Source of the DNA: Paraglaciecola sp. MB-3u-78
GTDB lineage: Bacteria; Pseudomonadota; Gammaproteobacteria; Enterobacterales; Alteromonadaceae
Length of the DNA stretch: 64,000 nt
Direction of reading: 5' to 3'
Assembly: GCF_002835935.1 (NCBI RefSeq)
Contig: NZ_PJCF01000010.1
Location: 84,090 to 148,089 of the forward strand
In this document: in pieces, positions 6,765 through 15,073 of the stretch
Layout: each line of letters opens with the position of its first letter
Position numbering within the stretch: the first letter of the stretch is position 1
Position numbers and translations under genes: made by a program
The notes under the pieces: model-generated
Database searches by the model: none
What the model was told of the DNA's origin: nothing
The model's input: the letters and a program-made list of their open reading frames with translations, nothing else

Positions 6765-8990
6765 ATGTTGAAAGTGACTGATACATGCCTACTTAAAGCC
6801 TCGTGCATATTTTTAGCCCTTCCCTTTAGTGCGCTCGCAGAGAATGATCCCTTCGATCCGTTTAACATCAGTGATGCAGATATAAATTTAGTTACCCCGT
6901 CCCTACTTTCCGCTGCGTCAAGTGAAAGCCCTGTAAGCGTCACGAAACTTACTGCTTCTGATCTTGAGTTGTTGGGTATTAGCAATATAGTTGACGCACT
7001 CAGATTAGTGCCTGGCATGTTGATTGCTGATGAGTTCGGCAGTGGCTCAGTGGTGGGTTATCATGGCACTAACGTCAATGTCCCAAGGCGAATGGAAGTC
7101 CTTTTTAATGGTCACAGCATTTATCGTCCAGGTTATGCCGGATTGAACTGGCAACGCCTACCACTGGATATACCTGATCTGACTAGTATTGAGATCATAC
7201 GGGGTGCCTCGGTTGTTGATTTTGGTAGCAATGCATTCCAAGCTACCGTAAACCTGATCCAAAAACCGTTAGCGACAATGCCCAGTGCAAAGCTGGAGGC
7301 ATCGCTTGGACAGGACACACATAGAATATGGGCTGGCACTAAATACGCTTTTGACAATGGGCAGGTATTTGCGCGCTTTTTCCAAGAATATAATTCTGGT
7401 TTTGATGTCAGTGCGGCGGGTAAAAAAATCCCAGACGACACAAAAGGGAAAAATATCCTAATGAGCGGCATCGTTGATGTGTTCGATAATACATTGATTG
7501 ATTTCAGCTTTATGAGTAAACGGTATAACTTTGAATTCCCAGGATTTTTAGGGGTAGACACCCAAAACGCCTTAGTCGTAGCGAGTAATTCGCTAATAAA
7601 TATTGGGAATATTGAAGATAATTCAGATCACGCAGTGCTTAAATTAAGTTCAAAAGATAATTTCGCCGGTACACACATAGAATGGAAGATAGCGGCCAAC
7701 TACACCCATGTAGAGCGGAAACAACCCATTCGTTCGTGCCAACCAGCTTACGTGTTTGATCCACTATTGGCCAAAATTGATGACAGCCCTAACATCCATT
7801 TAGTGAGTTCCGATTTTGACCTTTTCTTTAAGTCTGGGTTTGAAACCGGAAATGTGGTGCTTAAGGACTCAATTGTAAACCCCTTAGAACAGAGTGACTT
7901 TGACCTATTACTTCAGATGGGTCAACGAATGCAGGCTCTTGGAATAGACCCAGGTTATGAGCCAATTTGTACCAACACTAATATCGATGTAGAAGAATCT
8001 CGTTATGCTGTCAACGGGCGCGCTAAGTTCAAACCCCATGAAAAAATGTGGTTTTCAGCTACCGCTGAGCTACGTAGAGATGAAGCTCAGAGTGAAACGT
8101 ATTTGGGTGGCGAAACTAAAAGCGACAGCTATAGGGCAAGCGCCAGTGTGCAGTATGCAATGCCAAAAAACGACCTTTTGAATGTTGGCGTGATGTTTGA
8201 GGATAACGACCGGACAGGATCAGCACTGTCATACCGCGTTGCTTATATTCATCAGATCGACAAATTACAGTCGGTACGGCTAACCTATTCTGATTCGAAA
8301 CGTTTGCCCGACATATATGAAACTGAACGCGTATGGCGATTCTTCCACACATTCCTAGATGGATTCGTCGATTATTTAGGGCAACGGGAAGCGTACTTTT
8401 TTCGTACATCAACCTCCCCTGAAGGATTAAAGGCAGAGACCAACCGCACCGTCGAGATTGGCTATCAAATATCAGGCGCGCTTAATAAATATCATCTTGA
8501 TGCAAAACTATTTCAGGAAGAATATCGGGATATGATCAGCGAGCCGTTCGATTTTTTTGATTTTAGATTATCCAATAAGGGTGAGAACAGATTAAGAGGC
8601 ATTGAGTTTGGTGGCCATTACCAGTTTGATTTTGCGAAGATTGGTGCATCCTATCTCTATTTAGACTCACAGACTAAGACCCCGTTTGAAGGATCACTAT
8701 ACAGTCGTCATTCTGGCAGTGTGTGGACAATAGTCCCTATCACGAATGCGATATATGTGGGTGGCACCGTGACGGGGAATTCTGATATAGGGGGAGCGTC
8801 ACATCTTCGAGTAGATACCACCTTGTCTTACAAAACGATGCTGTTCAATAAAGACATATTGAGTCAACTTATCTTTCGGCGCTATCCGGATGAATTTAGA
8901 GCGTTTACAGAATTTTCTGAAACGTTCCCAAATGTCATTAAGTACAACAACCGAAACCAAGTAACAATCAACTTCTCATTAAGTTTCTAG
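6765..8990 (+). CDS. TonB-dependent outer-membrane receptor
   Basis: 741 residues. The signal peptide ends near residue 25 (SALA). A plug domain follows at about residues 50-165: SPVSVTKLTASDLELLGISNIVDALRLVPGM, then the typical IEIIRGAS segment and the NAFQATVNLI segment. The rest is a 22-strand-type barrel of beta strands ending in the aromatic F (NFSLSF) needed for outer-membrane insertion. Such receptors import siderophores, vitamins or glycans using TonB energy; the substrate cannot be told. There is no N-terminal signalling domain. The RBS AAAGGAA lies upstream. A lipoprotein gene follows 9 bp downstream, so the two may act together at the surface. Confidence 0.88.
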   Translation: MLKVTDTCLLKASCIFLALPFSALAENDPFDPFNISDADINLVTPSLLSAASSESPVSVTKLTASDLELLGISNIVDALRLVPGMLIADEFGSGSVVGYHGTNVNVPRRMEVLFNGHSIYRPGYAGLNWQRLPLDIPDLTSIEIIRGASVVDFGSNAFQATVNLIQKPLATMPSAKLEASLGQDTHRIWAGTKYAFDNGQVFARFFQEYNSGFDVSAAGKKIPDDTKGKNILMSGIVDVFDNTLIDFSFMSKRYNFEFPGFLGVDTQNALVVASNSLINIGNIEDNSDHAVLKLSSKDNFAGTHIEWKIAANYTHVERKQPIRSCQPAYVFDPLLAKIDDSPNIHLVSSDFDLFFKSGFETGNVVLKDSIVNPLEQSDFDLLLQMGQRMQALGIDPGYEPICTNTNIDVEESRYAVNGRAKFKPHEKMWFSATAELRRDEAQSETYLGGETKSDSYRASASVQYAMPKNDLLNVGVMFEDNDRTGSALSYRVAYIHQIDKLQSVRLTYSDSKRLPDIYETERVWRFFHTFLDGFVDYLGQREAYFFRTSTSPEGLKAETNRTVEIGYQISGALNKYHLDAKLFQEEYRDMISEPFDFFDFRLSNKGENRLRGIEFGGHYQFDFAKIGASYLYLDSQTKTPFEGSLYSRHSGSVWTIVPITNAIYVGGTVTGNSDIGGASHLRVDTTLSYKTMLFNKDILSQLIFRRYPDEFRAFTEFSETFPNVIKYNNRNQVTINFSLSF

Positions 8991-8999
8991 GATGAAATT

Positions 9000-10226
9000 A
9001 TGAAAATTAAATATAGCGGAGTATTTATATCAAGTGTGTTGGTCCTTATGACTGGGTGTGGATCTGGAAGTGAACCGACGACACTCCCCTCCCCTGCTCC
9101 TGTTGTGACGACACAGCAAGGAAATTTCTATCTAGGTAATATTAGCGGCGTTAATTATGTTTCAGGAAATACCAGCGGAACGATATCCACAGACGGTGAA
9201 TTTGAATATGAGCTGATTGATGGAATTGAACAACCCGTGGAGTTTTCTGTAGCAGGTATTGAATTAGGTACAACATTAGGCAAATCTGTTGTCACCCCAA
9301 TCGACCTAGTGGTGGATGGAACTGTTGATAGTGTTCAGGTTATTAATAAAATAGCCCTACTACGCTTATTGTCTGTGGATCCGTCCTCAAAGTTTAACGT
9401 GAATATTGATCAACGTTTGATAGATAATGCCACTGACTTTGCATGGCCACAGCCCGATTTTACCTCGACCGAGTTCTCCACTTCTACACAGATGGTGCAA
9501 ATACTTGGAGATATCAATGTGTTTTTGTTGTCGCAAAAAAGTATACCCACTTTTGGTGAGTCACAGGCGTATTTAAAACAACGAATGTACTGTGCAGCAA
9601 GTGGTATTTATTATGGCGACATTGCAGGGGATGACACTGGACATCTTACGTTCGGTATCAACCCCATAGATGGCAGCATGACGACGCTTGGCTGGAGCGA
9701 TACGGCCCAAAACTTTATTTTTGTTCAAGCCCCTGCATCACCTGATTATGCTGGTGCTATCCGCTTTGTTAGTGGTGCTTCACTAAGCGGCGATAACTAT
9801 GATGGCGTCATAACGCATTTTAGTGTTGCGCAAGGTACATGGACTAACACGATCGCACAAACGAGTGGCACGTTCACTGCGCAGCATCTGGACAGAGATG
9901 TGTCAGCGGTGCATCATTTTTCTGCTGCGTATATTGCGGTCTACCCGGTTTTTGGTCCTGGCCCTGCGGGAACATATTCATTTAGTCTGCACCAAGACGG
10001 TACTGTCACCGGTACTCAGGTAAATATCGCGTTTGGCAGCACCACTACCACCCCGATTACAGGCACTTGGGATAGTGGACTTTTGAGCGCGACCGTCGAA
10101 GGAGGAGCCGCCATCAACGCGTCGCTCGATTTTGGTAACATGGCAATGTTCGGTGAGTGGTCAGACTCTAATGCCCCTATAACGAGTGGTGGGATCATCG
10201 GTACTGGCTGTCAATTAAACGAATGA
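9000..10226 (+). CDS. Lipoprotein, partner of the TonB receptor
   Basis: 408 residues with a lipobox LMTGC (Cys20) and a short Ser/Pro/Thr linker, so it should be lipid-anchored, probably in the outer membrane. The body repeats beta-rich segments (GNFYLGNISGVNYVSGNTSGTISTDGEFEYEL and several GTWTNT/SGTFTAQ-type strands) without known catalytic motifs. The GTISTDGEFEYE style resembles repeat modules of surface-exposed proteins. It starts 9 bp after the receptor stop and is surely co-transcribed with it. A role as a substrate-capture or surface partner is inference. It converges tightly with the next gene; the stops are adjacent. Confidence 0.7.
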   Translation: MKIKYSGVFISSVLVLMTGCGSGSEPTTLPSPAPVVTTQQGNFYLGNISGVNYVSGNTSGTISTDGEFEYELIDGIEQPVEFSVAGIELGTTLGKSVVTPIDLVVDGTVDSVQVINKIALLRLLSVDPSSKFNVNIDQRLIDNATDFAWPQPDFTSTEFSTSTQMVQILGDINVFLLSQKSIPTFGESQAYLKQRMYCAASGIYYGDIAGDDTGHLTFGINPIDGSMTTLGWSDTAQNFIFVQAPASPDYAGAIRFVSGASLSGDNYDGVITHFSVAQGTWTNTIAQTSGTFTAQHLDRDVSAVHHFSAAYIAVYPVFGPGPAGTYSFSLHQDGTVTGTQVNIAFGSTTTTPITGTWDSGLLSATVEGGAAINASLDFGNMAMFGEWSDSNAPITSGGIIGTGCQLNE

Positions 10227-11411
10227 TCACATCAAGAGGTCGTTTAGTTTGATCAGATCACGTCTGAGCAGGTCTCTAAACACTAAATGGTGAGCCAAGC
10301 GGTTCATCATTAACCCAGATTTATCGCAGAAAGATTTTAACCTTTCATAATGTCCGTCTGATATCCAAAATGCATGAGCTTTAGAAGACGGTGGTGAAGA
10401 GTAAAGTGACATATAACCCGTATCTTCGTCCTGCGCTGCATCATCATTTCGGAGTAACTCATCAATCAACGCCTCGACATAGCCCTGATGACTTTTCTTT
10501 GAATCTTCTATGGCCGTTTTAATGCATTTGATCATATCTGTTGGACAAACAACTTGAACGGATTTCCTCAGGGTTTTTTCAACACCGTACACATAAAGAC
10601 GGCAAGAGGTATTTTTTTTCATATGCTTTATGAATGATTTTACTTGATCCGACTTTTCATCACCATCAATGATAACAATAGTCGATTTGGATTGATAACA
10701 AAGTGCCGCCTCGCCGCTGGCAGCGTAACCAAGTGAGAGCATTCTTGCTTCAGCAGTCTTAGGTTTTAACGTGGTTGTGTGGCCTTCTTTATCCATAAAT
10801 CTGATCTCATCATCTGATATCGATGCTACTTGCTTGAGTGAATGGGGATTCTGGGTCTGAAAAACGATATCACCGACTGACAAGTGAAGTATTGCTTCAT
10901 AATAAAACACAGCTTTAATAACCGCTTTCTGGAAAGTCGGAGAGGTTAAATCAAACACAAATTTGTGATTAGATTTCAAACTGACGAATTGAATTTGGGA
11001 GGCTTGTTTTTCAACCCGCAGCACCTTGAGCAGGTCGCCTTTTGCGGCAACAGAGCCGCTAATATTTAAGTCGGTTTTTAGCTCAATAACAGTCGAAGAG
11101 TATCGCCCTGCATTAAAGTTTTGAATATTGGTTGGTTCAGATACTTCCAGTGGATAACATACTTGCAATGATACAAAACCTGGTTCGATATACCCTGACT
11201 TTTGAAGAAACGCCTTGACCGGATTATCTAAACTCACTTGCTTATAATTATCAGGGGCTGAAAGCCTAATGTGGGTAGAGACAGTTTCCAGCAAAGATCT
11301 CGTCGCTAAAGACTCCTGCAGCAGTTCAAGATATTTTTCAATCGCTATCGCAGAGCGGTTTTTGATACCTTTTATCTTAGTCGTCTCTATCTTTAAATCA
11401 TGTTCAGACAT
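10227..11411 (-). CDS. Hypothetical protein with RHH-like C-terminus
   Basis: 394 residues, soluble, no signal peptide. I do not recognise the main body, which is mixed alpha/beta. The last 45 residues (FWISDGHYERLKSFCDKSGLMMNRLAHHLVFRDLLRRD) have the strand-helix-helix pattern of a ribbon-helix-helix domain, as in the small regulators at 5694 and 12385. It may be a larger DNA-binding regulator. TTGTA-N-TACAA lies about 90 bp upstream (11501-11511). The stop codon abuts that of the lipoprotein gene on the other strand. Confidence 0.6.
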   Translation of the reverse strand: MSEHDLKIETTKIKGIKNRSAIAIEKYLELLQESLATRSLLETVSTHIRLSAPDNYKQVSLDNPVKAFLQKSGYIEPGFVSLQVCYPLEVSEPTNIQNFNAGRYSSTVIELKTDLNISGSVAAKGDLLKVLRVEKQASQIQFVSLKSNHKFVFDLTSPTFQKAVIKAVFYYEAILHLSVGDIVFQTQNPHSLKQVASISDDEIRFMDKEGHTTTLKPKTAEARMLSLGYAASGEAALCYQSKSTIVIIDGDEKSDQVKSFIKHMKKNTSCRLYVYGVEKTLRKSVQVVCPTDMIKCIKTAIEDSKKSHQGYVEALIDELLRNDDAAQDEDTGYMSLYSSPPSSKAHAFWISDGHYERLKSFCDKSGLMMNRLAHHLVFRDLLRRDLIKLNDLLM

Positions 11412-11500
11412 GCGGGAAGTGTACCTATAATCGCATTAACAACGGATGATCAAGGGTATTGTGGCCGTTATTACAGTTTAAGAATATCAATGTAGACCTA

Positions 11501-11511
11501 TTGTAATACAA
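11501..11511. promoter_or_regulatory. Short palindrome TTGTA-N-TACAA, site 1
   Basis: TTGTAATACAA lies upstream of the gene starting at 11411. The identical sequence occurs at 12276-12286. It is short, so chance is possible. Confidence 0.3.
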
Positions 11512-11615
11512 TAAAGAAATACTTGTCAGGTATCAAAAGAGAGGAAAAGCACGAATAAATAGTCGAAGTGCGCACACATCGAACGGGGTTTGGTGACATA
11601 ACAGCCGCTGTACTA

Positions 11616-11972
11616 TTAGGTCTGGACGGCTAAAAGGTGGGTGTTAGCGACAGTTATTGTGTGTTTTAGTGCCAGAAAAACACTCTTCGCATCCTCATTT
11701 AATTCAACCCATTCCAGTATATTTTCGAGCGGAATAATACCGCCTTCGGCGGGCATCATTGTGAGCATGCTTTCTGTAAAGTCATTAATGATAGCCTTTT
11801 GACACAAGGCTCCATCACAAAACCACCCTAATATAGCGTCAGAAATCTGATTTAATGTATTATCTAAAAGGGGAATTTTATCAGGATTTTCGATGACAAT
11901 TTCATTCTCTCCCATTGATAATAAAATGGAATGAATACCGACCGGAATGTGTGCTTTTGGTGAAGTGTCCAT
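11616..11972 (-). CDS. Small hypothetical protein, possible paralogue of 6378-6731
   Basis: 118 residues, acidic and soluble. It shares the layout of the 6378 protein: a loop near PLLDN/SLLSD, two helices, then a GG-[LI]-[VI]-P-x-E-x-[IT]-[IL]-x-[DE]-W block. About 90 bp before its start is the palindrome 12062-12079, also found upstream of the 6378 gene. Shared operators and a shared fold suggest one regulatory family, but no function is known. Confidence 0.55.
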   Translation of the reverse strand: MDTSPKAHIPVGIHSILLSMGENEIVIENPDKIPLLDNTLNQISDAILGWFCDGALCQKAIINDFTESMLTMMPAEGGIIPLENILEWVELNEDAKSVFLALKHTITVANTHLLAVQT

Positions 11973-12061
11973 TGTTTTGCTCAGTGGTTAGTGAAGTGAC
12001 CAGGTCAAATGAAGCTATACGCGCTATTTGACTAAATTAAACACACCATAATCACATCTCA

Positions 12062-12079
12062 ATGTATGTTTACATACAT
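12062..12079. promoter_or_regulatory. Candidate operator TGTATG-N4-CATACA, site 3
   Basis: ATGTATGTTTACATACAT has the same 7-bp arms as 6265-6282 with a different centre, about 90 bp upstream of the minus-strand gene starting at 11972. Confidence 0.5.
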
Positions 12080-12275
12080 TTAAATAAAACACATAGTATT
12101 GAATTTGGCAAGACAGAAAACACATAAAAACATTAATATAGTTTGTAATCACAGTATTAATATAAAATTTAACCATATAAAACAATGTTATATAGAAATA
12201 GTGTGACATCACATAAAAACTAACCTGCATTATAAAACTATTATGTTCAGCAAAAAATAATAAAATAAAAAACCT

Positions 12276-12286
12276 TTGTAATACAA
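12276..12286. promoter_or_regulatory. Short palindrome TTGTA-N-TACAA, site 2
   Basis: TTGTAATACAA, identical to 11501-11511, about 100 bp before the transfer operon. Confidence 0.3.
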
Positions 12287-12326
12287 CCACTAATAATAAA
12301 TATCCTCTTTCTTCTTGTTTATTCAT

Positions 12327-12346
12327 TGTATTACTATCCTAATACA
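12327..12346. promoter_or_regulatory. Candidate operator before the transfer operon
   Basis: TGTATTACTATCCTAATACA is a perfect palindrome with 7-bp arms and a 6-bp spacer, ending 38 bp before the first gene of the transfer operon. That gene encodes an RHH-type protein. Autoregulation at this site is a natural hypothesis. Confidence 0.5.
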
Positions 12347-12384
12347 GTCTATACCTAACGTATGAGATTAAAGCGGAGTTCACA

Positions 12385-12705
12385 GTGAGTCGTGTCATTA
12401 AGCCGATCAACATTCGCACTGAGGAGCATGAAGTATTACTAAGCTCTGCCAAGGCGTTGCGTATGCCACTTAAAGATTATATTGAGTCTGTTTTAGTGGT
12501 CTATATGGCAATAGTGATGGAGGAAAAATGTGTGAAGTTCGAAGTGCCTCAGAAAATACAAACGCCAAAAGCGTTTGCTATGAGTGTCAATATTGCCCGA
12601 CAAGTCAAAGAAATGAGCGGCAGGAAAGGGGTATCACAAGTGAATTTTATTTATTCTGCAATAATGTGGCATCTGGCACTGCTCCCCAAAAAGGTTATCT
12701 CGTGA
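12385..12705 (+). CDS. Putative RHH regulator, first gene of the transfer operon
   Basis: 106 residues from a GTG start. Two strand-helix-helix units are visible: residues 3-40 (VIKPINIRTEEHEVLLSSAKALRMPLKDYIESVLVVYM) and about 62-100 (KAFAMSVNIARQVKEMSGRKGVSQVNFIYSAIMWHLA). This resembles a fused double ribbon-helix-helix DNA-binding protein, like the one at 5694. The stop codon overlaps the GTG start of the LysM gene (GTGA), so the two are translationally coupled. Its place at the head of a 20-kb conjugation operon, behind a palindrome, suggests it controls transfer gene expression. The role is inferred from position. Confidence 0.65.
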   Translation: MSRVIKPINIRTEEHEVLLSSAKALRMPLKDYIESVLVVYMAIVMEEKCVKFEVPQKIQTPKAFAMSVNIARQVKEMSGRKGVSQVNFIYSAIMWHLALLPKKVIS

Positions 12706-13196
12706 AAATTTGTATAGCTATACTAATACTGTTCAGTGCTTTTTCGACGAAAGCGTTCGAACACACTGTGGTCAAAGGTGATTCGCTGTGGTTGCTGTCG
12801 CAACAATACCTAGGCACCGGCGTCAACTGGAAACAAATTTTGTACGCTGATGGCACGAAACCACACGCACATAATTTAGCGATTGGCCGCGTTGTTACAG
12901 TCAGCGAGTTTGGAGCGCAGCGCTTTCAAGCACCTCAATCAGCAACCCCCACTACAGCCCAAAGAGCAACGAAATCAAGTCACATCGCCTCACGAGGAAC
13001 GTCATTGTCGTTTAATACCGCGCTTTATTGTTGTGGGGCAGAGGTTGTGACGATGGACGCGCAAGGAATATTTATTGTTATTCCGCAACCCCATCCTTTT
13101 GTAACCCAATCCTATGCGCCGGTTAAGCAAGAAATGGCGACATTTATGAACATTAAAATATCTAAGGAATTGTTCGATGCGATCAACACTAATTAG
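12702..13196 (+). CDS. Exported LysM-domain protein
   Basis: 164 residues from the GTG at 12702, which overlaps the preceding stop. The frame is open further upstream but runs inside the regulator gene, and the signal peptide (KICIAILILFSAFSTKAFE) begins exactly here. A LysM domain occupies residues about 20-65 (HTVVKGDSLWLLSQQYLGTGVNWKQILYADG...AIGRVVTV) and should bind peptidoglycan. The C-terminal 100 residues are unrecognised. It overlaps the next gene by 20 bp. In the transfer operon it may help the secretion apparatus or a hydrolase sit in the cell wall. LysM proteins are not among the standard F tra genes. Confidence 0.75.
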   Translation: MKICIAILILFSAFSTKAFEHTVVKGDSLWLLSQQYLGTGVNWKQILYADGTKPHAHNLAIGRVVTVSEFGAQRFQAPQSATPTTAQRATKSSHIASRGTSLSFNTALYCCGAEVVTMDAQGIFIVIPQPHPFVTQSYAPVKQEMATFMNIKISKELFDAINTN

Positions 13197-13908
13197 TATG
13201 GCCGGGCTATGCCTAAGTTTTCTTGTTGGCGCACAAAGTGAGCAGGACATGATTGCTAAGGCACAGATGAAATTCAAAGCCACCTTCGTGAACTCAACGG
13301 CGATCAAATCATTCGGGCCCTCCCCCATTGAAGGGCTTTATCAAATGCAGACGTTGAATGGATTGATGTATTACTACCCAGACAAGGAGCTGTTGGTATT
13401 CGGTAAGATATACGACAAAAACGGTGTCGATCTTTCAGCCCAGGTCGAACGAGCATCAAATCAAAAGCTAATAGACACACTCCCATTAGAAAGTGCGCTT
13501 GTGTTTGGGAATCCTGATGCAGAAACGAGTTATGTAGAGATTACTAACCCCTATTGTGGTCACTGCATTAATTATAGCCGGTGGGCTGATAAACAGGACA
13601 GCTCCCATATCAAACGGTATGTCTTTTTCTTTGTCACCGACGGGGAAGGCAACATCGGTCAGGGGCGTGGCAAACAAGAAGCTATCCACATTCTATGCCA
13701 TCCGGAAGATTATTCGAAGATTTACAATCGTCAAAAAATCAGCCTCAAAACCTGCGAAGAGGGTTTAGCACGATTTGACCAGCATTCCGCTGCGATGAAG
13801 TTAATGGGTCCAACTGGTACCCCTAGTTTCATCGTGGATGGAAGACCCTTCGTCGGTTTCGACGAAGTACTTTTAACTAACCTCTATAGGAAAAGTCATG
13901 TTAAATAA
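13177..13908 (+). CDS. dsbC: DsbC/DsbG-like thiol:disulfide isomerase
   Basis: 243 residues: a signal peptide (about residues 1-19), an N-terminal dimerisation-like region with the DsbC pattern (PIEGLYQMQTLNGLMYYYPDKELLVFGKIYD), then a thioredoxin fold. The active site is C127-G-H-C130 (NPYCGHC) and the cis-Pro loop is GTPSF. It should shuffle disulfides in the periplasm. The operon encodes many cysteine-rich proteins (both TraN parts, TraU, TraH), so it probably folds those. Conjugative elements of the SXT and IncA/C group carry a comparable dsbC gene. It overlaps traA by 11 bp. Confidence 0.85.
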   Translation: MRSTLISMAGLCLSFLVGAQSEQDMIAKAQMKFKATFVNSTAIKSFGPSPIEGLYQMQTLNGLMYYYPDKELLVFGKIYDKNGVDLSAQVERASNQKLIDTLPLESALVFGNPDAETSYVEITNPYCGHCINYSRWADKQDSSHIKRYVFFFVTDGEGNIGQGRGKQEAIHILCHPEDYSKIYNRQKISLKTCEEGLARFDQHSAAMKLMGPTGTPSFIVDGRPFVGFDEVLLTNLYRKSHVK

Positions 13909-14203
13909 AATTTATATTTCACCCAAGCAAATTTCGATTTTTTGCTTAGCTATGTTGGCGTCTGTCGCTGCTATGGCCATCGTTGCTCCAGCAGTCGGTT
14001 CACTAGGTTATGACTTGTATGACATCTTTGTTCTACAAGGTATCCAAGGCGCACCTGGCTTCTTAGGTGGCGTTATCGGGATCGCCTATTCTGCGACAAT
14101 GATGAACAGTGGTAATTGGAAGCTGCCAGCGCTGGGCGTTTTAGGATCTTCTGCGCTTATCAGAGCGGATGACATCACTACCAGTTTAGGGATGCTCATT
14201 TAA
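13898..14203 (+). CDS. traA: TraA-like conjugative pilin precursor
   Basis: 101 residues, small and hydrophobic, with a long N-terminal leader (about 35 residues, up to MAIVAPAVG) and two hydrophobic segments in the mature part (FVLQGIQGAPGFLGGVIGIAYSA and PALGVLGSSALIRA). This is the layout of F-type propilin, which is inserted in the inner membrane and assembled into the pilus. Position directly before traL supports it, since traA-L-E-K-B-V is the F order. The sequence itself is variable in this family, so the call leans on position and topology. Confidence 0.8.
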   Translation: MLNKIYISPKQISIFCLAMLASVAAMAIVAPAVGSLGYDLYDIFVLQGIQGAPGFLGGVIGIAYSATMMNSGNWKLPALGVLGSSALIRADDITTSLGMLI

Positions 14204-14476
14204 ATGACTAAACAGCGCCTATCTAGGTACCTTCATGAAGTGCCATTTATTATTTGGCTAGATATCCAAGAATGGGCGCTGATCCTAATTTGTTATGTGT
14301 TTTGGATTGCTGATCCGAGCCTGTTTAAATTTTTAGTCAGTCTTGCGATCCCATTTTTCATCATCCCACTGAAACGTCGTCAACCAAGAGGTTTTTTGGT
14401 GCACCTTATGTATTACGCAGGATTCAAGTCAACAAGTTTTTATCCTCCCGTTCTAGCTAATAAGTATGAGGAATAA
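14204..14476 (+). CDS. traL: Type IV secretion protein TraL
   Basis: 90 residues. It begins immediately after the traA stop. The start region contains the conserved pattern R-Y-L-H-E-V-P and two membrane segments (ALILICYVFWIAD and FLVSLAIPFFIIPL), followed by a conserved basic turn KRRQPRGFLVHLMYYAG. This matches TraL of F and SXT elements, an inner-membrane pilus assembly component equivalent to VirB3. Confidence 0.9.
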   Translation: MTKQRLSRYLHEVPFIIWLDIQEWALILICYVFWIADPSLFKFLVSLAIPFFIIPLKRRQPRGFLVHLMYYAGFKSTSFYPPVLANKYEE

Positions 14477-14478
14477 TC

Positions 14479-15072
14479 ATGGCCGAGTCTGAACAAACAA
14501 AGGCACGCCAAGCGCGAGTGAATCATTTCTTATCCAAGAACAGTAACCTTTTTACCGAAAATAAGGTGTTGAAATTTGGGTTTATTTGTTTGTGTCTAAT
14601 GGTCGCATATCAACAAATATCTATTCCTCGAATGATTGAATCACAGCGCACTATTATCCTGCCCTCCCCCAACATTCAATATGAGATTGGACGTTTTAGT
14701 GCCAACAATGCCTATATATTTGATACCTCGCTTAGCATCTTGGCCTTTTACGAAAATGTGAATGCTGGGAATGTTGAAGCTTTCTTTAGTGCACTGTTGT
14801 TATACGCATCACCTCAATATCACGGTGAGTTAAAAGATCTACTCAACAAACGTAAAAAAATCATAGTCAAATTAAAGAGTATTTCGTTTTTCACAGAATT
14901 TGTAGGTCATGGCGACATCACGGTAAAAGGCGATGAAATTTACATCATATATAACTATTACCGCCGTATTGGGGGCAAAGTGGAGTCTGCAGTTCGAAAA
15001 AGACTCACCATTACCCACGTCATGCAGAACGGTCGTTTCATGATAACCAAAATTGCAGATAAAGAGGTCTAA
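14479..15072 (+). CDS. traE: Type IV secretion protein TraE
   Basis: 197 residues: a short cytoplasmic tail, one membrane helix (about residues 30-48, VLKFGFICLCLMVAYQQISI) and a periplasmic domain. It fits TraE (VirB8-like fold), an inner-membrane scaffold of the F-type channel. It sits 2 bp after traL, in the standard order, with GAGGAAT as ribosome site. Length is normal for the family. Confidence 0.88.
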   Translation: MAESEQTKARQARVNHFLSKNSNLFTENKVLKFGFICLCLMVAYQQISIPRMIESQRTIILPSPNIQYEIGRFSANNAYIFDTSLSILAFYENVNAGNVEAFFSALLLYASPQYHGELKDLLNKRKKIIVKLKSISFFTEFVGHGDITVKGDEIYIIYNYYRRIGGKVESAVRKRLTITHVMQNGRFMITKIADKEV

Positions 15073-15073
15073 A

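Larger units (their letters stand above)
11973..12384. other. AT-rich divergent regulatory region before the transfer operon
   Basis: About 410 bp of very AT-rich DNA between the minus-strand gene ending at 11972 and the first gene of the transfer operon. It holds three palindromes (12062-12079, 12276-12286, 12327-12346). A 100-codon minus-strand frame here is AT-driven and was not accepted. Confidence 0.6.

Noticed and set aside
12024..12326. 100-codon minus-strand frame rich in Phe, Tyr and Val
   Set aside because: Composition follows the extreme AT content and it covers three palindromes of the regulatory gap.
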